Shown here one piece after another: positions 26,083 to 35,394 of a DNA stretch of 52,250 nt. The position numbers and the translations under genes were made by a program. Origin of the DNA: Hydrococcus sp. Prado102 (GTDB lineage: Bacteria; Cyanobacteriota; Cyanobacteriia; Cyanobacteriales; Microcystaceae); assembly GCA_025454425.1 (NCBI GenBank), contig JALOOL010000029.1:1-52250 (forward strand). The letters are read 5' to 3'. The notes under the pieces are model-generated. The model was given only the letters and a program-made list of their open reading frames with translations, did not search any database and was not told the origin of the DNA. Position 1 is the first letter of the stretch; every line of letters starts with the position of its first letter.

Positions 26083-27024
26083 CCATTCTATCTGTCGTGC
26101 TTCTTCGGGTAATATAGCGTCTTTTTGTCCGGTCGTTCTTGCTTGAAAACCAATGAGATCGATTGGCGTTTTGATGAGATCGATCGCGCTAGCTTTTCCT
26201 ATCGCTAATTTAGCACCATCTCTAGGCAATTCTTTGAGCAACCAGCGACTAATCCGATACAGCGATTCTTTTAAGGTTAATTCTCGCATCAGAGACACCC
26301 CGTATAGTTGATGCAAGTATTGATTGGACGTACCGTATCGCCGCCATTGACTTTTAAAATCTTGCAGATTCGAGCGATGTCGGTGACGAATAATGGCTTT
26401 GGGTGCATATTCTAATTTATAGTCGGTTTGTTGTTGAATTCTCCAACAAATATCGGCATCGCCACCCGTGGTTAAATAGGAACGAAACAATCCTACCTTT
26501 TCAAAAACTTGCTTGCGAATGGCAAGATTAGCGGTTTGTCCGTAGGGTAAAAATGTATGTTCTACTAGCCATTTTTGAGCCATAAGCTGGCATCGTTCGG
26601 CATATTGTTCTAAAAAAGTCTTTCCAGCTAAAGCCGCTAATTCGCCGACAACAATACCAACAGTAGGGTTAGAAAAAGGAATAACTAGTTTTTCTACCCA
26701 ATCGGGTAAAGGTCGGCAATCTGCATCGGTAAATGCTAAAATTTCTCCTTTTGCAACTCTTATTGCGTTATTTCGAGCCGCGTAGGAACTTTGAATCTTG
26801 TTTTCCGTCAGATGATGAATGGTTATTTTTTCGGTAGGGTGACTAGCAGCAGCGTTTTCTAGGATTTGTGCCGTGCGATCGCTGCTGTTATTATTTACAA
26901 GGAGATATTCGACGCGATCGCAAGGGTAAGTTTGCGCTTCTAAGCATTCAATTAAGCCAGGTAAATCCGCTTCGCCATTATAAATCGGCACGATAACCGA
27001 TACTTTAATTTGGTCATTAGTCAT
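26077..27024 (-). CDS. Family 2 glycosyltransferase
   Basis: A 315-residue GT-A fold enzyme. VSVIVPIYNGEADLPGLIEC is the nucleotide-binding start, LAFTDADCRPLPDWVEK holds the DxD metal motif, and TTGGDADICWRIQQQT the acceptor-side ED-type motif. No transmembrane segment is obvious, so it is probably cytosolic or peripheral. Product sugar and acceptor are unknown. The ATG at 27024 is chosen because the seven residues before it (from 27045) are encoded by a tandem intergenic repeat (TTAGTCATTAGTCC/TTTGTCCTTTGTC). It follows ispD on the same strand with a 70-bp gap, but the functions are not clearly linked. Confidence 0.85.
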   Translation of the reverse strand: MTNDQIKVSVIVPIYNGEADLPGLIECLEAQTYPCDRVEYLLVNNNSSDRTAQILENAAASHPTEKITIHHLTENKIQSSYAARNNAIRVAKGEILAFTDADCRPLPDWVEKLVIPFSNPTVGIVVGELAALAGKTFLEQYAERCQLMAQKWLVEHTFLPYGQTANLAIRKQVFEKVGLFRSYLTTGGDADICWRIQQQTDYKLEYAPKAIIRHRHRSNLQDFKSQWRRYGTSNQYLHQLYGVSLMRELTLKESLYRISRWLLKELPRDGAKLAIGKASAIDLIKTPIDLIGFQARTTGQKDAILPEEARQIEWL

Positions 27025-27094
27025 TAGTCCTTTGTCCTTTGTCAATCGTCAACTTTAATCAGATCGCTAATGGCTGTACCCTACCGATAACTGC

Positions 27095-27781
27095 TCATTG
27101 TAATATCCTTTGGCGAAGAATAAATTCTGCGATCGCAAGATCCACCGGAGTTGTCACTTTCAAATTTGTTTCTTCTCCTTCTACGATCTTGACAGGTAAA
27201 TGGCATTTTTCAAACAATGCTGCATCGTCAGTAACTTCCCATCCTAATTTACGTCCTTTTTCGTGGCATTCTTTCAACAATTGAACTTCAAATCCTTGGG
27301 GAGTTTGTGCTGCCCACAGGTGACGGCGATCTGGGGTATCTTTAATAATGCCTGTCTCATCGACGATTTTAATAGTATCTTTAACCGGAATGGCTGCGAT
27401 TAAACCTTGACAGGTATGTAAAGCCTCCGCACAGCGATCGAATAGTTGCGGCGTGGCTAAACATCTCGCCCCATCGTGAATTAATACTCGTTTTGCTGAA
27501 GCAGGTAATGCCTGTAAACCATTATCGACCGATTCTTGACGAGTGTCACCACCTTTGATGAGTTCGATAGATTTAGTGAGGGCAAGATCGGCAGCGATCG
27601 CTTTAAAATCTTTAAAATCGTAAGGCTGTCCTATAATACCAATCCAGTTTATTTGATGTGAAGCTTCGGCTGCCGATAGCGTCCATGCTAGAAGCGGTTT
27701 TTCGAGTAAGGTTAGCAGGAGTTTGTTACCATGACTCCCCATCCGTTTTCCCATTCCAGCGGCGGGAATTAATAGCTGCAT
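27095..27781 (-). CDS. ispD: 2-C-methyl-D-erythritol 4-phosphate cytidylyltransferase
   Basis: A 228-residue IspD of normal length. It has the CTP-binding loop IPAAGMGKRMG (residues 5-15) with the downstream Lys (HGNKLLLTLLEKPLL), GGDTRQESVDNGL, VLIHDGARC and the C-terminal EVTDDAALFEK and GEETNLKVTTPVDLAIAE. It joins CTP and MEP to make CDP-ME in the MEP isoprenoid pathway, which supplies carotenoid and phytol precursors in cyanobacteria. ATG start. Confidence 0.97.
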   Translation of the reverse strand: MQLLIPAAGMGKRMGSHGNKLLLTLLEKPLLAWTLSAAEASHQINWIGIIGQPYDFKDFKAIAADLALTKSIELIKGGDTRQESVDNGLQALPASAKRVLIHDGARCLATPQLFDRCAEALHTCQGLIAAIPVKDTIKIVDETGIIKDTPDRRHLWAAQTPQGFEVQLLKECHEKGRKLGWEVTDDAALFEKCHLPVKIVEGEETNLKVTTPVDLAIAEFILRQRILQ

Positions 27782-28114
27782 AGTAGCGTTAGAGTTCGTT
27801 TCTGGATACCAGATTACCAGATTAGGGCTAAAAACAGCGCTCGGCGACTAGTAGGGGCGCATGGCGTGCGCCCAAATAATAAGTAATGTTAGGGCGATCG
27901 CTTACTAAAAAATGCAATTATAATTCTCGTGTTTTGCCACGAAAATTCTTAAAGAATTAAGCAACTAAATAATATTAATTCTCGTAATTTTTATAAAGTA
28001 AAGTTTTAATAAAACCATGATAGGTTAACCATTTCTTAGCAAATTCTTAAAAAAAATCCTCTAATCTCTGAAATCGAGAATCCCCTCAAATCCAGCTTAG
28101 AGGAAGAATAATTA
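27782..28114. other. Intergenic region with 23-bp palindromic repeat
   Basis: Positions 27851-27873 hold one of three identical copies in this window of a GC-rich palindromic 23-mer (core GGGGCGCATGGCGTGCGCCC). The rest is AT-rich with no gene seen. AGAGGAAG at about 28100 is the ribosome binding site of the next, broken gene. Confidence 0.5.
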
Positions 28115-28491
28115 ATGATTTTTTCCAATTTTAAACTACAAAAATATGTATCTGCAATAGCGATCGCGATCGGACTTTCAGGAACAATAATAGCAATTCC
28201 AAAATCCGCGCAGACGAAACATCTTTTATCAATTCAACCGATAGCGATCGCATTGTTGGCGCAAGAGTTTCCCTGTATCAGTTTGACAAAAATTGGAATG
28301 TCATTGGCGAGAAAAACCTCATCGAAACGGTAAACGACCAGGCGGACGGCAAAGAATACAACTTAAACTTAACCACCGGACTATACGAAACAGAAGATGG
28401 TTTCACTCAATCTTTTTCTCGTTTAGTTAAATGCCGCGATCGCACTAATCAGCGATCGCACCCTATCAATTCTTCTGATTATGTTAGCTAA
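28115..28491 (+). pseudogene. Frameshifted small exported protein
   Basis: The ATG with upstream AGAGGAAG opens a signal-peptide-like sequence (LQKYVSAIAIAIGLSGTIIA) in one frame that stops at 28333. A second frame carries clear coding character from about 28250 to TAA at 28489-28491 (LYQFDKNWNVIGEKNLIETV, GKEYNLNLTTGLYETEDGFT, QSFSRLVKC). The two join if one base is gained or lost, probably near the HIP1 site at 28246-28253. Function unknown. It may be a pseudogene or a sequencing error; the second frame lacks a start and a secretion signal of its own. Confidence 0.6.
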
Positions 28492-28693
28492 CTTCGCTCT
28501 CTTGAATAAATAAAGGTTCGAGAGTATAACCCGCCCTAATTGCCCAGACAAAGGTTGCATAACCAGTTTCCTCGCCCATAGAATCAGGCTGACAGATTGA
28601 TGAGTCTTTATAATGTATCCAATTTCCATCCTCGAAGACTTCAACATGAGCATTTGCATAAGAAGTTGTCTTTGTCCACCGAACTTTTTTCAT
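28484..28693 (-). CDS. Small hypothetical protein
   Basis: A 69-residue protein (MKKVRWTKTTSYANAHVEVF...WAIRAGYTLEPLF) preceded by GAGGAAAAAAC, a good ribosome binding site on the minus strand. No domain recognised; the composition is soluble, with several aromatics. Its 3' end overlaps the tail of the frameshifted convergent gene by 8 bp. Confidence 0.55.
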   Translation of the reverse strand: MKKVRWTKTTSYANAHVEVFEDGNWIHYKDSSICQPDSMGEETGYATFVWAIRAGYTLEPLFIQESEVS

Positions 28694-28819
28694 GTTTTTT
28701 CCTCGAATGAATTGTTGGATTTATAGTAGTTAAGTTCGGTAGTAAGAGCCAATATTTGACTATTTGTTTAACATAAATATTAATAATAAATTTTTTGAAG
28801 ATTGAACGATTAACTCTCG

Positions 28820-29467
28820 ATGACGAACCTTTCCATTGCCGATTTACGTCAAAATTACACGCTTGCAGGCTTAAGCGAAGCCGATGCCGCTTCCAATCCT
28901 TTCAAACAGTTTCAAGTCTGGTTTAGTGAAGCCGTAGCCGCCCAACTACCCGAACCCAATGCTATGACTTTAGCAACGATCGCCCCAGATAGCAGACCTT
29001 CTGCACGAATGGTTTTACTAAAAGATTTTGACGAGCGAGGCTTTACTTTTTATACCAATTATGGTAATACTAAAGGACAACATTTAAGCAATACTCCTTG
29101 GGCGGCATTAGTGTTTTGGTGGGCGCAATTAGAACGACAAGTTCGTATTGAAGGCAGAGTAGAAAAAGTATCTCCTCAAGAATCGGATGAATATTTTGGC
29201 AGTCGTCCTGAAACTTCTCAGTTAGGCGCTTGGGCATCGAATCAAAGCCAGGTTATCGAGAGTCGCGAGGTTTTAGAACAACAATTTACCCAACTTCAAG
29301 AAAAATATACCGGACAAGCAATTCCCCGTCCTACCCATTGGGGAGGATTTCGGGTGATTCCCGATGTTATTGAATTTTGGCAAGGTCGCCCCAGTCGCCT
29401 GCACGACCGCCTGCGCTACCGCTTACTCGAAGATGGAATTTGGCACAAAGAAAGGCTTTCTCCTTAA
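28820..29467 (+). CDS. pdxH: Pyridoxamine/pyridoxine 5'-phosphate oxidase
   Basis: A 215-residue FMN enzyme close to the usual bacterial length. [20 protein letters not shown] and [12 protein letters not shown] form the FMN and substrate site, [12 protein letters not shown] and [19 protein letters not shown] are family blocks, and [20 protein letters not shown] with LHDRLRYR is the C-terminal PLP-binding signature. It makes pyridoxal 5'-phosphate from PNP or PMP in the salvage/de novo B6 pathway. ATG start with a weak ribosome binding site. Confidence 0.97.
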   Translation: MTNLSIADLRQNYTLAGLSEADAASNPFKQFQVWFSEAVAAQLPEPNAMTLATIAPDSRPSARMVLLKDFDERGFTFYTNYGNTKGQHLSNTPWAALVFWWAQLERQVRIEGRVEKVSPQESDEYFGSRPETSQLGAWASNQSQVIESREVLEQQFTQLQEKYTGQAIPRPTHWGGFRVIPDVIEFWQGRPSRLHDRLRYRLLEDGIWHKERLSP

Positions 29468-29796
29468 AAGGGACAGGTGAGTGGGAGCGTCCTTTAGGGG
29501 ACAAGGCAAACTTTTTCAGTGACCAGTGACTTGGATTTTGGATGAAAGGATTTTGTGAGGCAGTTCGAGTCTTGGACGGCAGTTGCTCCACTTGGGGAGA
29601 CCCCAAGACCGCACTGCCTCCGTTTCCCGTCGAGTCGAAACTGCCGAACCCGAAGGGGATTTTGGATTAATTACTTTGAACTTTCGACTTTCGATTTTCG
29701 ACTTTCTACTTTCTACTTTCCCCCTCTCACCAATCCCCAATCCCCGATCGCTATTCACCAATTGTTAATAGCTATGTTATAATTGTTTAATGTAAT
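29468..29796. repeat. Repeat-rich spacer between pdxH and tRNA-His
   Basis: Positions 29578-29618 form a nested hairpin: outer GGCAGT/ACTGCC and inner CTTGGGG-AGA-CCCCAAG (29591-29607), a repeat type common in cyanobacterial spacers. Positions 29675-29720 are degenerate heptamers of the TTTCGAC family. No gene is supported. Confidence 0.55.
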
Positions 29797-29870
29797 GGCG
29801 GGCGTAGCCAAGTGGTTAAGGCAGTGGATTGTGGTTCCACCATTCGTGGGTTCAAGTCCCATCGTTCGCC
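29797..29870 (+). tRNA. trnH: tRNA-His (anticodon GTG)
   Basis: It folds as a complete cloverleaf. The acceptor stem GCGGGCG pairs with CGTTCGC (two G-T pairs). The D arm is GCC-AAGTGGTTAA-GGC, the anticodon stem GTGGA/TCCAC with loop TTGTGGT (anticodon GTG at 29831-29833), and the T arm GTGGG-TTCAAGT-CCCAT. The extra G at 29797 opposite C73 is the tRNA-His identity element. CCA is not encoded. Confidence 0.95.
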
Positions 29871-30059
29871 CTTTATCTATAATTTAAACAACAATAGCAT
29901 TAGACTTTTCAGCGTTGCATCTCGGTGGGATGTTTTAGAACGCTATAGGAATAGTAAAATTTAAATTTGCAAACCTAAATCGCCTTAACAGCGAGCAAGT
30001 TGCCAATACTCGCTGATTTAAGTAACAGTTTTAAATCCGACCATACACCAGATAACTGA

Positions 30060-31046
30060 TTACTGACCTACACCCAATTCTCGCTTGAGTAAGTTAATTG
30101 ACTTTTCTCCGATGTAGTTTTCGCTGATTAAGAGTTCTGGGAAACGAATGAGATCGTCTCTTGCAGCAGCGATGCCTTTTTGGACGATCGCATGACTGGC
30201 CCTATCGCAGATAATGGTTTGAGAAGTCCGAATTAAAACATTTAATCTCTCTGTATCGCCGACTTGGGCGGTCATGACCAGAATGTCATCTCCTCGCAAA
30301 CTGTGAACTAAAATTTCGGAGATGTTCAAAATCCCTTCGCTGAGACTGACGATTCCCAAACGACTATCTTTGGGTAATTTTTTAACAATCTCTAATTCTT
30401 GCGTGTAATCGTGAATGTCTACTGCGATCGCGCGAATCGAGTAAGGTGCTGCGATCGCTTCGACATCGCTGATAAAATAACGGCTAGTAACGACCGTTCC
30501 CGATTGCGTTTGTGCCAACACTTGAGGCAGTTCTTCGATAGGTACTAATTGAACGGGAATGTTAAGGGATTGCTGCAACTCCAAGAGCATTAACTTTCCT
30601 GCCCCAATATCGCTACTCGGTACGGTTACTAGCACTTGAGCGCTAGAACGCAAACGCCAGTCTATTTCTTCGAGTAAAAATTCTCGGATTTGACAGAGAG
30701 TTAACCCTTGCGAAAGTAAATTGTCAAGACTTTTGCGAATGAGTTGGCTGGCTTCGGGATATTGTTTAAAAAGGGGCGAATTTAGTTGTTTTGAGCTTTC
30801 GCGATCGCTCATTTTCACATAAATTCCCGAACCTGCTAAAGAATCTACTAACCCAGATTCTTCCAATTGTTGATAAACTTTGCTGATAGTGTTGCGGTGC
30901 AGTCCTGTCATCATGGCTAGTTGTCGCGTACTAGGCAAGCGATGACCGGGAGGATATTGACGAGAGGCGATCGCGAAGCGGATTTGGTCGAATAATTGTT
31001 TTGAGGCGGGAATATCGCTATCCGATCGAATCTGGAACTGCAACAT
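30060..31046 (-). CDS. GntR family transcriptional regulator with cyanobacterial C-terminal domain
   Basis: A 328-residue protein. The N-terminal 75 residues are a GntR winged helix: SKQLFDQIRFAIASRQYPPG, HRLPSTRQLAMMTGLHRNTI, SKVYQQLEESGLV. The rest is an alpha/beta domain of about 240 residues that is not the aminotransferase or FCD domain typical of other GntR proteins; its ligand is unknown. It is divergent from fmt, the two starts being 51 bp apart, so the regulator may act on this shared promoter. Confidence 0.85.
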   Translation of the reverse strand: MLQFQIRSDSDIPASKQLFDQIRFAIASRQYPPGHRLPSTRQLAMMTGLHRNTISKVYQQLEESGLVDSLAGSGIYVKMSDRESSKQLNSPLFKQYPEASQLIRKSLDNLLSQGLTLCQIREFLLEEIDWRLRSSAQVLVTVPSSDIGAGKLMLLELQQSLNIPVQLVPIEELPQVLAQTQSGTVVTSRYFISDVEAIAAPYSIRAIAVDIHDYTQELEIVKKLPKDSRLGIVSLSEGILNISEILVHSLRGDDILVMTAQVGDTERLNVLIRTSQTIICDRASHAIVQKGIAAARDDLIRFPELLISENYIGEKSINLLKRELGVGQ

Positions 31047-31097
31047 ATCATTCTGAGCCGATAATACTATTTCTTATTCCATTTTGCTACAAAGATT

Positions 31098-32093
31098 ATG
31101 CGAGTTATTTTTTTTGGAACGCCACAATTTGCCATTGCTACTTTAGAAGCTCTATTAAACCACGACCGTGTTGATGTCGTTGCTGTCGTGACTCAACCCG
31201 ATAAACCGCGTGGTCGAGGCAATCAAGTTACCCCTTCACCCATCAAAAAACTGGCTCTAAAACATCATATTCCCGTCTGGCAACCCAAACGCATCAAAAA
31301 AGATCGAGACACCTTAGATTGGCTAAAACAAGCCTCAGCAGACGTTTTTGTAGTTGCTGCTTACGGACAAATTCTTTCTTCAGAAATTCTTGCTATGCCG
31401 AAGCTGGGATGTATTAACGTTCACGGTTCAATTCTACCTAAATATCGCGGCGCTGCGCCGATTCAGTGGAGTATCTGCAATGGAGATACAGAAACGGGAA
31501 TTACCACGATCTTAATGGATGAAGGCATGGATACGGGGGCAATGCTATTAAAAGCTTATACGCCTATTGGTTTATTAGATAATGCCCATCAAATCGGAGA
31601 AAGTTTGGCGCGTCAAGGGGCAGATTTATTAATCGAAACGCTGCTGAAATTAGAAAAAGGAGAGATTCAACCGATTCCACAAGATGCTTCTGAAGCTACT
31701 TATGCTCCTTTGATTCAAAAATCCGATTATATTATCGATTGGTCGCAAAGCGCGATCGCAATTCATAATCGCATCAGGGGACTATATCCCAATTGCGTGA
31801 CTACCTTTCGAGAAGAATCTTTAAAAGTCACTGCAACCGTCCCATTAGGAGAGGATTATTGGACGCAACTCCCTTCAGATTTTGATAAATTACAACAGCA
31901 ATGGAATAGTTTATCTTCACTCAAAGCAAGTCCGGGCGAAATCGTTAGTATCGTAAAAAATTTAGGCGCGATCGTACAAGCGGGCGATGGATTATTATTG
32001 TTGCGAGAGGTGCAATTAGCAGGAAAACCACCTCGTTCTGGTTGGGATTTTGTTAACGGAATGCGATTAACTGTAGGGGAAATGTTGCGTTAA
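31098..32093 (+). CDS. fmt: Methionyl-tRNA formyltransferase
   Basis: A 331-residue Fmt. [20 protein letters not shown] and [12 protein letters not shown] start the formyltransferase domain. [20 protein letters not shown] with [19 protein letters not shown] carries the catalytic Asn-His-Asp and folate site. The C-terminal domain ([20 protein letters not shown], then GLYP) binds initiator tRNA. It formylates Met-tRNAi using 10-formyl-THF for translation initiation. ATG start; divergent from the GntR gene. Confidence 0.97.
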   Translation: MRVIFFGTPQFAIATLEALLNHDRVDVVAVVTQPDKPRGRGNQVTPSPIKKLALKHHIPVWQPKRIKKDRDTLDWLKQASADVFVVAAYGQILSSEILAMPKLGCINVHGSILPKYRGAAPIQWSICNGDTETGITTILMDEGMDTGAMLLKAYTPIGLLDNAHQIGESLARQGADLLIETLLKLEKGEIQPIPQDASEATYAPLIQKSDYIIDWSQSAIAIHNRIRGLYPNCVTTFREESLKVTATVPLGEDYWTQLPSDFDKLQQQWNSLSSLKASPGEIVSIVKNLGAIVQAGDGLLLLREVQLAGKPPRSGWDFVNGMRLTVGEMLR

Positions 32094-32466
32094 ATTTAAG
32101 GATAAGTATTGTCGCGATCTATAGAAATCTCATCTATTATCATTCAAACATAAAAACAATTTTAGATTCATTTTCTTGGATAACTTTAGCAAGATTAATC
32201 ATTTTGCTAAACTCAGAGTAGGTTGGGGAGGCGCGGGGGCGGAATTATTTCCGCCCATTGAGCGCCATCCGTCCGTCGAGGTTCCCTCCGTCTTCTGCAC
32301 GTGGCGTTTGAGGTAAGGAAACCCAACAAAACATAGATGATAGTTGGGTTTCACTTTGTTCTACCCAACAAAGCAATTTCTGACTTTTAAAAGTCAGATA
32401 ATAGAGAGTTCGGGAATATTAATATAGATAACGTTCCTAATTATGCCATGACTCCTCCAGCACACA
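32094..32466. other. Intergenic region with a GC-rich palindrome
   Basis: GGGCGGAA-TTAT-TTCCGCCC at 32237-32256 is a perfect stem-loop of a cyanobacterial repeat type. On the minus strand around 32160-32215 a short frame (MINLAKVIQENESKI) might be the start of a lost gene, but nothing continues it. Otherwise nothing is seen. Confidence 0.4.
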
Positions 32467-32660
32467 TCAATCCTCAGTAGATTGCTTGCTGCTCCAAAAA
32501 AGTTCAAGCGCTGACTCATCAACAATATAAGCTGACTCGCTATCCATAATCACCCGTTTGCCAAGCCGAGGAAAAACGCCAACATCTAAGCGTCCTGCTT
32601 CAACGCATCCATTGAATTAATGTCTGATGCTTTCAGCAAAGAATTTTGTTCGTCAGTCAT
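32467..32660 (-). pseudogene. Frameshifted small gene, unidentified
   Basis: AGGAGG (32669-32674) sits 8 bases before the ATG at 32660, an ideal start. The frame MTDEQNSLLKASDINSMDAL stops after 24 codons. One base away, a second frame continues (AGRLDVGVFPRLGKRVIMDS, then ESAYIVDESALELFWSSKQ) to TGA at 32467-32469. The combined product of about 63 residues loosely resembles small excisionase-like DNA-binding proteins (the LGKR...S block), but this is a guess. Confidence 0.45.
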
Positions 32661-32787
32661 GTTCATATCCTCCTATCAAGTTAGCAAATGCTCTGAACGT
32701 AACAATAACGCCTAAACTGAGCCGCAGACACTCTTCACATACCGCCCTACCGAAACCGCAAAATAATTTAATTCTAAATATCAATTC

Positions 32788-33150
32788 TCATTCTGAAAAC
32801 TTTTGTTCGTAAAAGCGACAGCCTTTGCAAGGCCCTTCTGGATTGACGGCGCAGCGAAGAATTTCAGAATGCGCGCTGAAGCGACAACTGGAATCGCCTA
32901 CTATCCAGCGTCCATCGACGAGACTTTTTTCGCTAGGATTTTTAGCCGATTGAACGTAGAGAGAAATTTTTTGCAAACTATAGCCACCAATCTTGTATTG
33001 ATAGTGGTGGTGGCGTTCTAGGACAGCGTAAGTTTTTCCTTTTAACTCGACATAGTTACCAGGTTGAGGCATCCAATCGAGTTGAACTTTTCCGAGATTC
33101 TGACGCGGGTGCGTCAGAATTAACTCCGTTGGTAGTGAATCTGGCTCCAT
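32788..33150 (-). CDS. DUF6464-like conserved cyanobacterial protein
   Basis: A 120-residue protein. The N-terminal half is a small beta-rich part (GNYVELKGKTYAVLERHHHY). The C-terminal half has four cysteines in CRFSAHSEILRCAVNPEGPC followed by KGCRFYE, a likely metal-binding site or disulfide set. The Cys-rich tail matches what I remember of the cyanobacterial DUF6464 family; function unknown. It stands alone, 78 bp upstream of the rps1 stop on the same strand orientation. Confidence 0.65.
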   Translation of the reverse strand: MEPDSLPTELILTHPRQNLGKVQLDWMPQPGNYVELKGKTYAVLERHHHYQYKIGGYSLQKISLYVQSAKNPSEKSLVDGRWIVGDSSCRFSAHSEILRCAVNPEGPCKGCRFYEQKFSE

Positions 33151-33227
33151 TAACCTCTCATGTATTACTGGCTACATGAAAAATGGTAGCGCGATCGCGA
33201 TTCAGCTTGCCTTATCAGTTGAACTTT

Positions 33228-34130
33228 CTACTCGGCAAGTTTAGCTTTAGCTTGTTCGACTCTTTCTGAAGCCGTTGCCATAACTTCATCAAACTTTTCT
33301 AAAATTTCACCAGGATAAGTTTCTAAAATTTTTGTTGATAAAGAAACGCGATTTTTATATTCGTCTATTTCAACAATCATCACTTCGATTTCTTGTCCGA
33401 TGTGAAAAACCGTCGTTAAAGCATCTACGGGTGCGCCACTAACTTGCCGGATGTGTAGCAAACCCGTAACCCCTTGCATATCGACGAAAACCCCATAGGG
33501 TTGCATCTTCACGACTTTACCTCTCATCAGTTCCCCTACTGCTAATTTACCAATAGCGGCGGCGCGTGCGGCTTGTCGTTGCGAGAGAACGAGTTTTTTG
33601 TTTTCTGGGTCTACTTCTAGGAAAGTTGCTGTTAATAACTGACCGACTAACGAATCTAAATCTTCTTTTTCTATTAAATGCGATCGCGGGATAAATCCTC
33701 TCAATCCTTCTACTTCTCCGATAACTCCGCCTTTATTGCTTCCTGTAACGCGCATTTGTATAGATTTACCGCTTTCAGCAATCTCGGCTATATTTTCCCA
33801 AGCCTTCTGGAGTTCTAACTGGCGGCGCGATAGCGTGACTTGACCGTCCTCATTTTGTCCGCTAATAATTAAAAAGTCTTTAGCTTCTTGTAGCGGTAAG
33901 CTTTCTGCTAGCGGAATATCGGATCTCACCGCAGCTTCTCTTGCAGGTACGAAGCCAGGAGATTTACCGCCGATATCGACATAAGCCCCATCGGAAATAT
34001 GTTCAAAAACAGTTCCGCGTACTATTTGTCCTTTGCTAAATTGATAGTCATGTTGGTCGAGAGCTTTTGCAAAATCATCGAGAGAAAATGATACTCCAGA
34101 CTCTTGAGAAGAATTAGATTTGGCAGTCAT
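33228..34130 (-). CDS. rpsA: 30S ribosomal protein S1, short cyanobacterial form
   Basis: A 300-residue protein with three S1 RNA-binding domains (about 32-103, 120-190, 205-275): GQIVRGTVFEHISDGAYVDI, KSIQMRVTGSNKGGVIGEVE and GELMRGKVVKMQPYGVFVDM. Bacterial S1 usually has six; cyanobacteria and chloroplasts use three-domain forms. The opening FSLDDFAKALDQHDYQFSKG is like the second, smaller S1 paralogue (Rps1b/Nbp1 type) of cyanobacteria. It binds mRNA during initiation and may serve as a general RNA-binding protein. The C-terminus ends in a short charged helix. Confidence 0.9.
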   Translation of the reverse strand: MTAKSNSSQESGVSFSLDDFAKALDQHDYQFSKGQIVRGTVFEHISDGAYVDIGGKSPGFVPAREAAVRSDIPLAESLPLQEAKDFLIISGQNEDGQVTLSRRQLELQKAWENIAEIAESGKSIQMRVTGSNKGGVIGEVEGLRGFIPRSHLIEKEDLDSLVGQLLTATFLEVDPENKKLVLSQRQAARAAAIGKLAVGELMRGKVVKMQPYGVFVDMQGVTGLLHIRQVSGAPVDALTTVFHIGQEIEVMIVEIDEYKNRVSLSTKILETYPGEILEKFDEVMATASERVEQAKAKLAE

Positions 34131-34316
34131 GGTAATAGGTTTTTTAGTCAGATCGGACTGACTCGCAAAATTGTGCTAACCCAGTCTAGCATGGGATTTT
34201 AGCGACTTGGTGAGAGTTATTTATTCCGGCTCGCACATCGAGCGTTCAAAAGCTGCAATCGCTTATACAATGGCAAAAAACGCTCTAGTAAATTTTATAG
34301 TTTTGTGAAGTCGCTT

Positions 34317-35054
34317 CTAGATTGTACTAAACAACTCTAATACATGCGTCCAAGCATCATCGGCAGCTTGTTTGTTAAAACTAGCCCGCTGATCGCAGAA
34401 AAAGCCATGATCTGCACCATCATAGCGAAAGACGCAATGAGGAATATTATATTTTTGCAAAGCCGCTTCGATTTGGTCTACTTGCTCGACGGGAATGCTA
34501 GCATCTTCCATCCCGAAAAAGGCGTATAGCGTTCCTTTGATATCTGGCGTGCTAGTTATGGTTGGTTCGCCATCTCCAGGCGACCAAGTAGTAATTCCCG
34601 CGCCATAAAAAGAAGCCGTCGCTTTGATATCGGGTAAAGTAGCCGCTAAATAAGCAACGTGTCCGCCAAAACAAAAACCAATACAGCCAACGCCAGTCTT
34701 TTTGACTTGGGGTAAGCTGTAGAGACAATCGATCGCGCCTTGGATATCGCCGAGTAATTCTGAGGCTTTGGTTTTATTTTTGTAATCTTTACCGATTTCG
34801 ATATCTTGTTGGGTGTAGCCCGTTTCAAAACCTGGGGCTATACGCTGATAGATAGCAGGTGCGATCGCAACGTATCCCGCTTTAGCAAATCGTTGCGTAA
34901 TGTCTCGAATATGGTCGTTAACTCCAAAAATCTCTTGGATGACAATTACGCCTGGGAATGTCCCTTTACTTTTGGGCGCAGCTAGATAAGCATCAATGGC
35001 TAAATCGCCATTTTTGATTTGTATGCGATCTGTTTGAATTTCTGAGGATGTCAT
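34317..35054 (-). CDS. Dienelactone hydrolase family protein
   Basis: A 245-residue alpha/beta hydrolase with a cysteine nucleophile: GCIGFCFGGHVAYLAA (Cys128). Glu41 lies in IVIQEIFGVNDHIRD, Asp184 in FFGMEDASIP and His216 in YDGADHGFFCD. The Cys-Asp-His triad and the regulatory Glu match carboxymethylenebutenolidase. The cyanobacterial substrate is unknown; lactone detoxification is plausible. No signal peptide. ATG start; not in an obvious operon. Confidence 0.92.
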   Translation of the reverse strand: MTSSEIQTDRIQIKNGDLAIDAYLAAPKSKGTFPGVIVIQEIFGVNDHIRDITQRFAKAGYVAIAPAIYQRIAPGFETGYTQQDIEIGKDYKNKTKASELLGDIQGAIDCLYSLPQVKKTGVGCIGFCFGGHVAYLAATLPDIKATASFYGAGITTWSPGDGEPTITSTPDIKGTLYAFFGMEDASIPVEQVDQIEAALQKYNIPHCVFRYDGADHGFFCDQRASFNKQAADDAWTHVLELFSTI

Positions 35055-35394
35055 AAAAGTGATTGGTGATTAAGAAATTTAGACAATTGATATCTCGATT
35101 TTCCTAATTTTCAGATCTTCCGATATTTTAATATTCCAATTTCCCGATCTTTTAATCATGTTATGTTCGCTTAATTAATCACGATCTTCTTCTCAACCAA
35201 CTTATCAAAGATCGAAGAAATTGCGATCGCTTCTATTACCACAATTAAGAAAGCGAGTATAGATCGTTGTCGTGCGAACATCTTTATGTCCTTATAATGA
35301 GCCTCAAACAATTAAAGTCAATCTTTAGAACGAAGTAACACTGTATTCGAGACTTCTATAATCACAGTCACAGTTTTAATCGTGGTTAGATAAA
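35055..35394. other. Intergenic region, nothing recognised
   Basis: AT-rich, with one HIP1 site and several GATC-containing short repeats. No ORF, RNA gene or hairpin that I can support. Confidence 0.4.

Noticed and set aside
28423..28659. Minus-strand ORF overlapping the 69-residue gene
   Set aside because: The other frame on the same strand (28484-28693) has a strong ribosome binding site and a more protein-like composition.
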